Under the pieces are notes generated by a model. It did not search any database, had not been told where the DNA came from, and saw only the letters and a list, made by a program, of their open reading frames with translations. Below, in pieces: positions 10,531 through 22,170 of a stretch of 64,000 bases of DNA. Origin of the DNA: Owenia fusiformis. Its lineage: Eukaryota > Annelida > Polychaeta > Sabellida > Oweniidae. Where the stretch lies: contig CAIIXF020000011.1 in NCBI GenBank assembly GCA_903813345.2, forward strand, positions 35,624,166-35,688,165. The letters are read 5' to 3'. A program made the translations under genes and the position numbers. Position 1 is the first letter of the stretch. The number at the start of each line of letters is the position of its first letter.

Positions 10531-13500
10531 GTAAATACGCCAAGATTTCAAAGGATTACGATTTACCAGAACTACACTATAATATACTTAATCAAACTAA
10601 ATCTCAATGACCAAAATCGTTTTCAGAAGATCATCAAATTAATGACACCATATGATTTTTATTTTCAGGACAGAAGAAAAAGTTCTTATATTCTGGTCCG
10701 GTCAGAACAGAAAGTCCTGAAGAGGATCAATGGGACTTTGCCACTAAAAACAGATCTCCAGCAACAAGTGAGTAATTTGGGTTGAAAATAATATACAGTT
10801 ACTGTTGACTTCTTCAGAGCTTGATAGTATACAATTGTTGACCTCTTCAGAGGTCAGTTGGCAAAATTGTATACCGAAACTGTTAATTGTGAAACTTCTG
10901 TTGACAGAGACTGTAGGGCTACTGAACTGTAATAAAGTATATACTAGGCATGTAGTATACTGTAGGACACTGCACAGGGTAGTGGCATTAAGATTTGACA
11001 GATTTTGTAAAATTGTATTTTATTTTATTTTTATTTTGTTACAGGTGGAGGTGGGTTTGACTTGGATGATGTCTGGAGCATTAAGAAGAATGTCCATATT
11101 GGCAATGGGGCGCAGCGCAATACAGATAACTTAACACTAAATGTCAGTAAGGGACATTACTCAAGACATGGTGTCATCAAAGGTATGTACCAAATTAAAG
11201 GAACCTGAATAAGCTTTCCATATGTATATAACATAAAAAAGAATGTCCATATTGGCAATGGGGCACAGCCCAATACAGATAACTAGAGGTGTCAAGTATT
11301 AACCGGTTAACCAGTTAACCGCCGATAATGCCTTGACCGGTCTGTGTTTTTATGAGCGGTTAGTTGACCGTGTATAATTCTGTTATTTCCCGCGCTTATT
11401 TTGCATGCTAATCCGTTTGGTTTTATGGTGTCAGTTTCACGTAAGCAACTCATACATGTCATAAGTCCGATAACTCCTTACAAACATCCAATCAGCAACT
11501 TTAATCCCTGCCACATTGCTTTCCCGCGCTTACTTTGCATTTTAATCTGTTTGTTTTTCAAGCGTCAGTTTCATGTGAGCTACTCATACATGTGATAGGT
11601 CCGATAATTCCTTACAAACATCCAATCAGCAACTTGAATCCCTGCCACATTGCTTTCCCGCACTTACTTACATAGAATAGAGTAAAGCTTGACGAACGTA
11701 AAAAATTAAACGCCGATATATCATTTTTCCAATTTTTTCAACTTTCAAGATCGAAGATGAAGATTTCATTTGAAATTATCAGTTCAAATTTCCCGCCGGT
11801 TAACCGACTTTAACCGGTAAAACCCCCCGGTTAACCGGTTAATGCCCAAGAGGTTAATTGACACCACTACAGATAACCTAACACTTAATGTCAGTAAGGG
11901 ACACTACTCAAGACATGGTGTCATCAAAGGTATGTACCAAATTAAAGGAACCTGAATGAGCTTTCCATATGTATATAACATAAAGAAGAATGTCCATAGA
12001 AATCATTTTTATAAATGAATAGATGTAATTAATAGGTGTAGCCGAAGCTCTCTTTTTAGGAAATCAAATCAAACTGTTAAAAAGGATGTTAAAAGGTTTA
12101 TTTTTAAAAGGAAATCTAGCTTATTTCCAGCATTTTCTGATTATAATTTCTGTTTTGTAGATGATGAGTTTTCTAATACTCTGAATGCAATAAACACATC
12201 TTCAAATACAGGTGAGTAATAAAAGATATAATAATACACATACCAACCAAAATATTTTTGTTGCCTTAATAGTTCCCATTTGACTGTTTGTCTGAGTGTT
12301 CATCCTTCCACCTGTCCACTAATGATTTTCAGACTAATAAAACCTCCCATTCCTCTAAACTAAACTCATATTTAATTTCATGGGTAGAGAAATAAGGTTG
12401 TGAAACCAGAGACTTAATTTAGTGTTCAAACAACCCCCCAAATCCACTTCACTTCCAGTGGTGTGTTGGAGTGGGGGCCGGGGTGGGGGGGGGGGGGGGG
12501 AGTTGCAAGGCCTGCAAGGAAGACTACCATATTTTAACCATTCCTATAGGAGTTCTCAAGTTGTGAAGCAAAACTATGAAAATATTATACCTAAATTACA
12601 TTTTATTATATTAACATCAAAACATGAAGCATAGAATAACACAACAATTGAGTATAAACTCAGATGAAACAGAATCTACTGTCTGCACACAACTGTTGAA
12701 TTAATATTGACAGATAATGTGAAAGCAATTATGGGAAATGTCTTCTTTAATGATATAAATGACGCAATACACCTCACTCTCAATTACCTATGCAACAAAA
12801 ATATTTTAATAGATTCTTGCCAGTCTAAAACACAGCTCTATGAAAAGCTCTATGGAAATAAGCTGAAGTTGTTTCAATTGATATAGCGTGGCCATGTCTG
12901 TAATCATTAAATTTGAATCTGTACTGTTCCATTCTTTTACTTCACATGAGAAAATGAAAAGGAAAGAAAATTGTGAACAAATGTGAAATATATTGCACAG
13001 GATAAGGTGAATATTTAAGCATGTAAATCAATAGTAACATTCAATCAGTCAGTGCCCTGAGCTAAATGCATTCTTTATTTAATATATGATACTTAATCTG
13101 GGCCAGTCCGACCTTCTGAATCACATTAATTGCATAAACTGAGAATGAGATCATGGACTTGTTCATTAGCTGGCGATCTAAGCTCATTGGCCAGTACAGC
13201 ATATAGCTGGCAATCTGTGCTCGTTGGCAAGTATATAGCTGGCGACCTGAGCTCATTGGCAAGTATATAGCTGGCGACCTGAGCTCATTGGCAAGTATAT
13301 AGCTGGCAATCTGTGCTCGTTGGCAAGTATATAGCTGGCGACCTGAGCTCATTGGCAAGTATATAGCTGGCGACCTGAGCTCATTGGCAAGTATATAGCT
13401 GGCAATCTGTGCTCGTTGGCAAGTATATAGCTGGCGACCTGAGCTCATTGGCAAGTATATAGCTGGCGACCTGAGCTCATTGGCAAGTATATAGCTGGCG

Positions 13501-16500
13501 ACCTGAGCTCATTGGCAAGTATATAGCTGGCGACCTGAGCTCATGTGCAAGTATATAGCTGGCGACCTGAGCTCATTGGCAAGTATATAGCTGGCGACCT
13601 GAGCTCATTGGCCAGTATATAGCTGGCGACCTGAGCTCATTGGCAAGTATATAGCTGGCGACCTGAGCTCATTGGCAAGTATATAGCTGGCGACCTGAGC
13701 TCATTGGCAAGTATATAGCTGGCGACCTGAGCTCATGTGCAAGTATATAGCTGGCGACCTGAGCTCATTGGCAAGTATATAGCTGGCGACCTGAGCTCAT
13801 GTGCAAGTATATAGCTGGCGACCTGAGCTCATTGGCAAGTATATAGCTGGCGACCTGAGCTCATTGGCAAGTATATAGCTGGCGACCTGAGCTCATGTGC
13901 AAGTATATAGCTGGCGACCTGAGCTCATTGGCAAGTACAGCTGGCGACCTGAGCTCATTGGCAAGTATATAGCTGGCGACCTGAGCTCATTGGCAAGTAT
14001 ATAGCTGGCGACCTGAGCTCATTGGCAAGTATATAGCTGGCGACCTGAGCTCATTGGCAAGTATATAGCTGGCGACCTGAGCTCATGTGCAAGTATATAG
14101 CTGGCGACCTGAGCTCATTGGCAAGTATATAGCTGGCGACCTGAGCTCATGTGCAAGTATATAGCTGGCGACCTGAGCTCATTGGCAAGTATATAGCTGG
14201 CGACCTGAGCTCATTGGCAAGTATATAGCTGGCGACCTGAGCTCATTGGCAAGTATATAGCTGGCGACCTGAGCTCATTGGCAAGTATATAGCTGGCGAC
14301 CTGAGCTCATGTGCAAGTATATAGCTGGCGACCTGAGCTCATTGGCAAGTATATAGCTGGCGACCTGAGCTCATTGGCAAGTATATAGCTGGCGACCTGA
14401 GCTCATTGGCAAGTATATAGCTGGCGACCTGAGCTCATTGGCAAGTATATAGCTGGCGACCTGAGCTCATTGGCAAGTATATAGCTGGCGACCTGAGCTC
14501 ATGTGCAAGTATATAGCTGGCGACCTGAGCTCATTGGCAAGTATATAGCTGGCGACCTGAGCTCATTGGCAAGTATATAGCTGGCGACCTGAGCTCATTG
14601 GCAAGTATATAGCTGGCGACCTGAGCTCATTGGCAAGTATATAGCTGGCGACCTGAGCTCATTGGCAAGTATATAGCTGGCGACCTGAGCTCATGTGCAA
14701 GTATATAGCTGGCGACCTGAGCTCATTGGCAAGTATATAGCTGGCGACCTGAGCTCATTGGCAAGTATATAGCTGGCGACCTGAGCTCATTGGCAAGTAT
14801 ATAGCTGGCGACCTGAGCTCATGTGCAAGTATATAGCTGGCGACCTGAGCTCATTGGCAAGTATATAGCTGGCGACCTGAGCTCATTGGCAAGTATATAG
14901 CTGGCGACCTGAGCTCATGTGCAAGTATATAGCTGGCGACCTGAGCTCATTGGCAAGTATATAGCTGGCGACCTGAGCTCATGTGCAAGTATATAGCTGG
15001 CGACCTGAGCTCATGTGCAAGTATATAGCTGGCGACCTGAGCTCATTGGCAAGTATATAGCTGGCGACCTGAGCTCATTGGCAAGTATAGCTGGCGACCT
15101 GAGCTCATGTGCAAGTATATAGCTGGCGACCTGAGCTCATTGGCAAGTATATAGCTGGCGACCTGAGCTCATTGGCAAGTATATAGCTGGCGACCTGAGC
15201 TCATTGGCAAGTATATAGCTGGCGACCTGAGCTCATTGGCAAGTATATAGCTGGCGACCTGAGCTCATGTGCAAGTATATAGCTGGCGACCTGAGCTCAT
15301 TGGCAAGTATATAGCTGGCGACCTGAGCTCATTGACAACTATACGTGTGACCAGAACCGGCAAAAATATATATGGACTTATCAAAGGTAGCATTTGCAAA
15401 TTCAACTGACGACTGATGTTTTAACCTTATTTTTTATGGCCAACTCATTTAGATACGAATGGAATAGTTTCAGGTATTATTCATATTTAAATGTGTTGGC
15501 CATAAAATAGTAGGTTAATCCATCAGCTGTCAGTCAGTATTTGAACTCTGAATGCTACCTTAGACTACAATTGCTTCACATACTGTACATGGTTTCAATA
15601 TTTGTATTGTTGTAACTTGTACTAACTTATCTGTTTATTGATCATGAGTCATCAATAAATCCCTTGTAATTAAGAATTTGGTTGGGGGTGTGTCAAGGAA
15701 TTTGTAAAAGATTCCAGAACAATGCATCAATAATCTTACAATCATAATTCCTTTAATGGGAAGGAGGCTTGTACGGCTAGTAATGTATTTTGAAAAAAGC
15801 CTCATTTCAATGGGGGGGGGTTAGTCTAATCTATTTGCATATTTTGTTGTTCATGTATATAATAATTTCATATTGATTGTCTCATTGATACTGACAAGCG
15901 TCATAATTTTCTTAAAATCAATATATTGATATACAGTGTTGAGCATTTCCTTGCCGCCAGTCCTGCCAATATACTATGCAGCTCTCTGATTAGATTCATC
16001 TAAAATTGCCAAAATACAAAACTAAAAGAGAGAGATGTTATCAGGTTATTGCAACTCAATTGATTTTAGTTTTTTGTTTTTTTCCTAGTGTAACATAATT
16101 CATTTAGTTTGATAGATGTCTTCAATTATTCAGCATTGTGTTATAACATGGGGATGTGAATTAGATTACCTTCTGTTATAGTGGGGAAATTACATGCAAT
16201 GTTGTCATGCATTGATATTTTAGTGATTTGGATCTCAAACATGATTAATCATCATATGGTTTGATAAAGTACAGGGACAAAAGATTTGGTGGAAAACTTG
16301 ACTGATAGAATGTAGAGTTGGTGTTAACCTCTTGACTACCTGGAGTGACGATATTTCTCGTCATCTCAGAAAGATGACGAGAAAATCCATCACAAAATCA
16401 TTCACTAAAATTGCTCTTATTTGAGCAATTTTCAACCAATTTACATAAAAATTGTTTTAAAGTGTCTCACATATTCGATCAAAATTTGCCATGCAAACAT

Positions 16501-18206
16501 GTTAGTCTACTTTACTGGCCCCCCTTGCTGTAACAAGGAACCAAAAACGCCTTAAAACGTAAACATAAACCAATTAGTCACTTCACTATGAAAGTGGGGG
16601 GTGTTAGCAAATGAAGCAGAATACGCTGTGTGCATCTACTAACACAATATCAGTGGTCATTTACTGTGTCAACTTAGTAACACTTGCATATCGTGCTCAC
16701 TCAAGTATTGAATAATTTTTTTATGATCTAAATGTTTGTGGTTTATAAAAAAATGTGATATAGTTTAGTTAGACATACATTAATTAATATATTCATTCAA
16801 ACAGCACTAGAATGCGGGAAGAAAGAGCAATGGTGACAAAATGCAGACAGGATTTTCCGTAAGGGTTTCAAACATTTCTGAACACATCATACATGTACTT
16901 CATGTGTACTGTTATTTTTAGTGCTGTATTTATAGATATAATTTCACGTATTCAAATCATATTTTCCAGCAATGACTTCAAATTCGGAACCACACTTATA
17001 TCACATTTTCTTCAATAACTCCAAACATGTGTAAACATTGACCATGTGCATATAAATTCAGATTTCACGAGCTCTTTCCTATTCGAGTACCTCATACACC
17101 CCTGCATGGATTTGAGTTGGATTCGCCTTTTATACGTGAGCCGACACACTCGCAAACGCTGATTGGATAAAGATTGCGAGAATCTTTAAAATGTGGTTCA
17201 AGAGGTTAATACAATATCTTGTAGAATAGTAGGATGTACAGTAGAACCTGTGTAAGTGGAACACCTTTGGAACCTCAAGGAAGTGTTCGACCTTAGCAGT
17301 GTTCTACATACAGAGGTTCATTTTATAGTTGACTAATGGCTTAATGAGTCTTGAGGAAGTGTTCCACCAATAGAGATGTTATGTTATGTTATGAACTTAT
17401 TGGATGAAACTGAAATAGTTATTGGCTCACACAGTGAACCTACAGAATAAGATATGGATTTGGATATAGGATATATCCTGAGGAATATATTAATATCTCC
17501 CTGAGGGACCGAAGGGAATATTTCCCGAGGGATATACCCTATATCCAAAACCGACTTTCAATACAATGAAATTGTAACATTTAAACTTTTAAAAAAATTT
17601 TAAACTTTTAAAATCTAAAATTTGAACATTTTCAAACTTTCGAAAAATTCCCAGGAGCGGGATGGATATATTATATCTGCCCGCATTTTGCCTGGACATA
17701 TACAATATATCCTGTTCACTCCTCAGATATGACATATATTCCCGGGTGATATCTACTCCAAACCCACTCAAGTATGAGATACAAAAGAATATGCTGCTAG
17801 AACTCACTGTGTGAACACAGAGACCATGTGTCCTTGATATTTACTATATTATATTATGTATATTTATTATCTTATATTTGCAGGTACAGGTGGAGGCAGA
17901 TCATGGAATCAGCCCAACAAATCCAATTTCAGCTACAGTTACGCCCAACAACCATCAGTGCCACCTAGTGGTCAAATCTCACAACAGATTGACAAATCTC
18001 CCAAGCCACAGACTACATTCCCCTCTATAAGCCCTATTGGGAGAAACAATAACTCAAGGGAGTCGACCAATAGTTTTGCTTCTTTTAACAGCCACAGTAC
18101 AGGGGGCTCTGGTCCCTCTATAAAACCAGGGGGCTCTGGCCATACTATAACACCAGGGGGCAGAGATAACAGTAGACCTGGTGGGTTCTCATACTCCCCA
18201 CATTGA
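10521..18206 (+). CDS. Gene A: unrecognised low-complexity protein, 206 aa, 5 exons
   Basis: Coding exons are 10521-10530, 10669-10767, 11045-11182, 12161-12211 and 17884-18206. All have AG/GT borders and all junctions are phase 1; total 621 nt including TGA. The start MSRGQKKKFLYSG is basic. Residues 15-36 are acidic/Ser-rich (SPEEDQWDF), residue 37 onward is GGGFDLDDVWSIKKN, and residues 100-206 are rich in Gly, Ser, Asn, Gln and Pro with three PGG-type repeats near the end. There is no signal peptide, membrane segment or recognised domain, so it is probably an intrinsically disordered intracellular protein. The start was chosen because ATG directly precedes a good donor (AGAG|GTAAAT) in the matching phase. 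I do not recognise the family and assign no function. Intron 4 contains a 2.2-kb minisatellite and a piggyBac-like element. Exon 3 is partly duplicated downstream. Confidence 0.8.
10669..10767 (+). CDS. Gene A exon 2
   Basis: Acceptor TTTTCAG, donor AACAA|GTGAGT, 33 codons, phase 1-1. Encodes GQKKKFLYSGPVR and the acidic segment. Confidence 0.8.
11045..11182 (+). CDS. Gene A exon 3
   Basis: Acceptor TTTGTTACAG, donor AAAG|GTATGT, 46 codons, phase 1-1. Encodes GGGFDLDDVWSIKKNVHIG and a segment ending HYSRHGVIK. Confidence 0.8.
11236..12000 (+). pseudogene. Truncated duplicate of gene A exon 3, split by a MITE
   Basis: From about 11236 the sequence repeats the 3' part of exon 3 (AAGAATGTCCATATTGGCAA...), is interrupted at 11,284 by a hAT-like MITE, resumes at 11,870 through ATGTCAGTAAGGGACA to a copied donor and intron, and starts a third partial copy at ~11,981. 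The duplicated unit (~150 bp) lacks the exon's acceptor and 5' coding part, so it should not be spliced in. Confidence 0.75.
11284..11869. mobile_element. hAT-like MITE, 586 bp, 8-bp target duplication
   Basis: The termini TAGAGGTGTCAA and TTGACACCACTA are inverted repeats, followed inward by TTAACCGGTTAACC blocks on both sides. The 8-bp CAGATAAC flanks the element at 11276-11283 and 11870-11877. hAT elements give 8-bp duplications, and GGTGTCAA termini are common in that superfamily. No transposase frame. Confidence 0.85.
12161..12211 (+). CDS. Gene A exon 4
   Basis: Acceptor TGTTTTGTAG, donor ACAG|GTGAGT, 17 codons, phase 1-1. Encodes DDEFSNTLNAINTSSNT. Confidence 0.75.
12478..12502 (+). 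repeat. Poly-G tract in gene A intron 4
   Basis: A long uninterrupted G run follows CCGGGGT. Length is likely to vary between individuals or assemblies. Confidence 0.7.
12503..13165. other. Gene A intron 4, unique part
   Basis: Intronic AT-rich sequence between exon 4 and the minisatellite; no further exon recognised. Confidence 0.5.
13166..15335. repeat. 32-bp minisatellite, about 68 copies
   Basis: Head-to-tail copies of a 32-bp unit (AAGTATATAGCTGGCG + ACCTGAGCTCATTGGC). Most copies are identical except for a two-state variation: CTCATTGGCAAG or CTCATGTGCAAG. The first copies (13,166-13,430) include an older form with CAATCTGTGCTCG. Some copies have small deletions (near 13,936 and 15,090). 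The array lies in intron 4 of gene A. Repeated open frames are artefacts. Confidence 0.95.
15384..15563. repeat. Foldback element with ~65-bp arms
   Basis: The arm starting AAGGTAGCATTTGCAAATTC at 15,386 is complementary to the arm ending GAATGCTACCTTAG at ~15,562. Both contain TTATGGCCAAC and ACTGAC motifs. It lies just after the minisatellite. Confidence 0.7.
15564..16323. other. Gene A intron 4, remaining sequence
   Basis: AT-rich with no exon or bounded repeat seen. Confidence 0.4.
16324..17209. mobile_element. piggyBac-like MITE (copy 1), TTAA flanks
   Basis: TTAA then CCTCTTGACTACC at the left; TCAAGAGG then TTAA at the right (17,206-17,209). The left interior has a GACGA...TCGTC hairpin. 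A second copy in reverse orientation lies at 55,278-55,788. TTAA duplication is diagnostic of piggyBac-type insertion. No transposase frame. Confidence 0.75.
17237..17400. mobile_element. CAGTAAAACCTGT-type repeat (copy 3)
   Basis: Starts ACAGTAGAACCTGTGTAAGTGG with GTGTTCGACC, GTGTTCTAC and GTGTTCCACC motifs as in copy 1. Confidence 0.5.
17455..17563. repeat. Foldback of GGATATAGG type
   Basis: TTTGGATATAGGATATATCC...GGGATATACCCTATATCCAAA forms an inverted pair around a CCCTGAGGGACC centre. It is related to the 9.48-9.63 kb foldback. Confidence 0.55.
17884..18206 (+). CDS. Gene A exon 5 (terminal)
   Basis: Acceptor ATATTTGCAG, phase 1, 107 residues to TGA at 18,204-18,206. Low-complexity Gly/Ser/Asn/Gln/Pro protein with GGGRSWNQPNKSNFSYSY at the start and repeated PGG near the end. 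Confidence 0.8.
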
Positions 18207-18296
18207 GTGTCATTTTAATGACTACTGATCTTATGATAGCTGTGATATAGGAATGAATACAGGATGATCTCAACAGCTTATTGGCCAGGGTAGCTA

Positions 18297-18720
18297 ATGA
18301 TATTTAGAATAGCATACTCTAGAAAAGCAAGCTGTACAATATTAGGCTCTACAATAGCAAACTCTAGAATGGTGTACTCTAGAATAGCAAGCTCTAGAAT
18401 GGTGTACTCTAGAAATGCAAGCTCTAAAATGGTGGGCTCTAGAATAGCAAGCTCTAGACTGGTGGGCCCTGGAATAACAAGTTCTAGAATGGTTGGCTAT
18501 AGAATAGCAAACTCTAGAATGGGCTCTAGAATAGCAAGCTCTGGAATGGTAGGCTCTAGAATAGTAAGCTCTAGAATGGTGGGTTCTGGAATAGCAAGCT
18601 CTAGAATGGTGAGCTATAGTGAGTATAATAGGTGACTCTAGAAATGAAATCTCTGTTATAGCAATTTCTATAAAGTGATATCCAAGGTAACAAGCTCTAG
18701 AATAGTGAGCTCTAGAAAAA
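18297..18720. repeat. 15-bp degenerate repeat in gene A 3' region
   Basis: Alternating GCTCTAGAATAGCAA and GCTCTAGAATGGTGG units, many with TCTAGA. It starts ~90 bp after the gene A stop, so it would lie in the 3' UTR if the transcript extends this far. Long frames on both strands here come from the repeat. Confidence 0.85.
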
Positions 18721-18724
18721 TGTT

Positions 18725-19560
18725 CTACCTCTCGAGGATTGGCTCCCATAGTGCAACATCGATATTCTGTTCCATATATGGGCATGTCGTGATACAAAAT
18801 TCGAATTCAAACAGCCGCCATTTTGTTCACATTTGATGTGTATGTATGTGGTAAAGCAAATTATTCAGGGAAAAATATTCAATTATTGTAAAATTGTATT
18901 ATTATGTAAGAACATGTATGACATCATTGTTCAGAAGATACATAACTAAATGTGTGAAGAATTCTGTTTAAAATGTATCACTTTTATAATTTATTGTTAC
19001 ATTTGTACATGTTTTATTTATTGAATTAGAGGGCTTATAACTGGGATATTTTAATCCTCAATAAGTATAAAATATTTCTGATTAAAAATCTCATTTACGT
19101 GACTGTGCAGGGTTACCTTACTTTTATGTAAGGATGTCATGTTTGTTAAAAGGTGGAATTAACATGTCACTGTATAATTATTAAAATATACTACTGTCCT
19201 TTCCAATCTAAAATTTAATTTTTAGAAAAAAAGATTTGATATATATATATGATCAAACGCTTGTGCTTTATCCTCCTGATTAAAAGTGGTGAACATTTGC
19301 ACATCTAGGAAGATAAGGGTTAGATACAGAAATGCCAAAGATGGCAGGAATATTTGATAAACTATATTGAAAAAATGAGATGTCCTCTTTTTAAAACATT
19401 TGCCAAATGGCTTTAATTCTTGGACTTGTTATTAGCAAATTATATTGCTGTGATACTGTTAGAACTATGATACTCAACTCATTTGTATCTGTTGCTGAAG
19501 ATTTTTAGTTTATTTCTGTTATCATATGTATAAAGTTTATTATTTTTGTGTATGTTATTC
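18725..19560. other. Gene A downstream / intergenic
   Basis: AT-rich; may include the gene A 3' UTR. No unambiguous polyadenylation site could be assigned. Confidence 0.4.
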
Positions 19561-19561
19561 T

Positions 19562-19587
19562 TCAGTAATTGTCTCTCTCTTCTGGCT
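19562..19587 (-). CDS. Tentative terminal exon of gene C
   Basis: On the minus strand a strong acceptor (CTCATGTCTGTTACAG) is followed, in the phase needed by the VWA exon at 22,171, by eight codons ending EERDNY and TGA. It is too short for any homology, so the call rests only on splice strength and phase. Confidence 0.25.
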
Positions 19588-20119
19588 CTGTAACAGACAT
19601 GAGAGAAGGGAGCATGGTTTAGCATGGTTTAGCTGGCTTATATATTTGTATGCGTATATTTATAGAGTATGTAGAGATTTATTTTTGTTAGATAATTTTG
19701 AATTATAAGTTTAATGACTTATGATTGTTATTGTACATAAAAGGTAAGGATACCATATATGGTCAAAGAAATGCACAACATATTCTTATTACGACCAGGA
19801 AAAATAGTTGTTTCTGGTTGCTGGGGTTGTAGCAGAAATTTCAGACAAAGACATGGCTGGTTCCATTTTGAAATAGTATATCATTGCCAAGTAATTTTGA
19901 ATGTTTCGAGCTCAAATGAAGGCCTATATAAAAAAGAATTAACATACTCTTTGTGTCTCTAGTACAATGTAGTAAGTTTAATTCATTATATTAAAATTTT
20001 GAAAGCTGGACAGCCAAAAACATAATTGCTTTCACCTGGCGTAAAGCAAAAATATTATTTACTATTATACAAAGATATTTAACTATTCAGTGCACATAGT
20101 GCCATCTTTATGTCACCAC

Positions 20120-20270
20120 AAAAAGTGGTGACATATTGTAATGGCCTCCAATTTTTTGTGGATGGTATTCAGGAGTCGGAGTTTGGCGATCAGAGTTCAG
20201 CATCTGAAACAATTTGTTTTTGGCATCTGTAAAAATTTAAAAGGTGGTGATATTAAATTTTCATGTTTTG
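20120..20270. mobile_element. Pearl-like fragment (GTCACCAC hairpin type)
   Basis: The GTCACCAC-AAAAA-GTGGTGAC hairpin is followed directly by ATATTGT, the same left-end design as elements A and B. The interior is short and lacks a core array. Confidence 0.5.
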
Positions 20271-20496
20271 TCTTGTTGTGATCTGTTATTAAATTTCCAA
20301 TATGATCATATTTGTATTACTCTGAAGTGATGACTTTGGCACATCTTTTTGGTTTTTATCCTTTACCAAACATGTATATCATTTAACTCATAGTGTCATT
20401 CCATGTGTTACCATGGTTATACTTCTTACACACATTTCCATGTAAACAACTAAGGTAAATAATAATAGTTTATAGAATTAGAATTGTTTTGTTGAA

Positions 20497-20754
20497 AGTA
20501 CTATTGACATGATGTAATTGCTGATTTGATAGCCTTATATCAAGTCTGTATCCTGAATGTAGAGGCTAATTATGAAACTGTAAGTACTATTGACATGATG
20601 TAATTGCTGATTTGATAGCCTTATATCAAGTCTGTATCCTGAATGTAGAGGCTAATTATGAAACTGTAAGTACTATTGACATGATGTAATTGCTGATTTG
20701 ATAGCCTTATATCAAGTCTCTTACGCTGAATGTAGAGGCTAATTATGAAGCTGT
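20497..20754. repeat. Three tandem copies of an 86-bp unit
   Basis: Units start at 20,497, 20,583 and 20,669 with AGTACTATTGACATGATG; the third copy has a few substitutions (CTTACGCTGAA). Confidence 0.9.
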
Positions 20755-20857
20755 TTTCAAAAGGCCCTATGTAAAGTCATGGTAAAGTTTAAACCACAAT
20801 GGCTTATATTGTAGTCTTACCTAATGTTATCTTTTGATGTGTTAAACCTTTATTATT

Positions 20858-21135
20858 GTACCTAAAAAAGGTACGATATTGTCGTCAGCTTGACGGGCGG
20901 GTGGAGTCTCACTTTCTTGTCATCACGATTCCAGGAAAACCGCTTAATGAATTTGTTTTAAGTTTTCACACATGATACATGGTAAGAAATTCTAGAGCTC
21001 ATTAACTTTTCGATGGCCATCTTTCATTTTGGTGGACATCTTGGAAGTTTTTAGATAAATCTTGTCATCACGATTCCAGGAAAACCACTTAACGGATTAC
21101 TTTACAGATGTAACATGGTAAGTTCTAGAGCTGAC
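20858..21135. mobile_element. Pearl-like fragment (GTACC hairpin type)
   Basis: GTACCTAAAAAAGGTAC hairpin, then GATATTGTCGTCAGCTTGACGGGCGGG, near-identical to the left end of element B at 34,216. Two diverged core-like copies follow (CACGATTCCAGGAAAACC). Confidence 0.6.
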
Positions 21136-22165
21136 TTTTTGGCCCAAAGTTAGATGTTTGCATAGGGTTCAAATGCAGACTGGGCTTAAATAAACTCTGA
21201 TCACTTGTTTGACAATTAAAAACATAACACTATAACAACACTATTGGATTAAAATATATGATTTATTTCAATTTACACTTTTGGTTTTTGCCTCTCAATA
21301 GTATGCGGCTGCGTATTCTGCGTATATGTGGCTACGCCCCTGCCCTATGGTGTCTGTGTGAGATATGTAACTCAAATGAAATGAAGTATATTTAGAATTT
21401 CTTTAAAAATTCTTTTTCGCAGAGAAGTTGATCCAGCACATGCAATGACGCCGGAGAATGACAATGTCAATCGTGCTTCTGTCGAAATTCGTCGGACGCC
21501 TATTACACTAATATATTAAATGATCCAATACGAAATCACTGAAAGGCGCGAATAACCGACTCACTCAGAATGATTGCTTTTCCTCGTTTTTAACAATTTT
21601 AACGAATGCTTCTATTTGTTATCCTGAATACTAGTCTAAATTTTTTAAAACATGATAGTAAACATAACTCTGATGGGAGCAAAGTAATTAAATCAGAATA
21701 TTTAAAATATAGTAACCTTTTAACTGACAGAAATTATACTGACGTGAGAATATAAAGGTTGTACATTTAAAGAGAGAATCAGATCTGAAACAAAAAATTG
21801 TTTAAATTTTAGAATATTTCTTGTTCATATCATTCCTTGTCACGTCTATTTTCTAAAAATCCCCAAGTTAACACTTTATCTCAGGAAAACTAAAGTTTTT
21901 CACAAAAATGTATTATTTTTCTATATTTTTCAATATATAACATGAATCTTTTTGGGAGATATTGTATTTGTGATTGTAAGGAATAGATCGGTAGGCCTAT
22001 TGTACATGTTGCTTGTAATTTTGTCACCCCTATAGATCTGATTCTGCCTTTAATTTAGAATTACAGTTTAAGTTAATGTTTATAACGCATTGACGAAATT
22101 GTTTCACATTTCGGCTACAAGACATTTGTCGATGCTGTTTTCGGCTATAACAGTCAATTAATGAT
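21136..22165. other. Gene C downstream or last intron
   Basis: No exon supported. Repeated ATTGTACATGTTGC-like and AT-rich sequence only. Confidence 0.4.
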
Positions 22166-22170
22166 TATAC

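Noticed and set aside
13062-13454. 130-residue minus-strand frame with repeated Ser/Gly/Arg/Leu units
   Set aside because: It is read entirely through the 32-bp minisatellite and its edge; repeated frame, no splice or promoter support.
13166-15335. CRISPR-like look of regularly spaced repeats
   Set aside because: Units are contiguous without unique spacers, and the genome is eukaryotic.
18342-18797. 151-residue minus-strand frame rich in SRACYSRAHH
   Set aside because: By-product of the 15-bp TCTAGA repeat.
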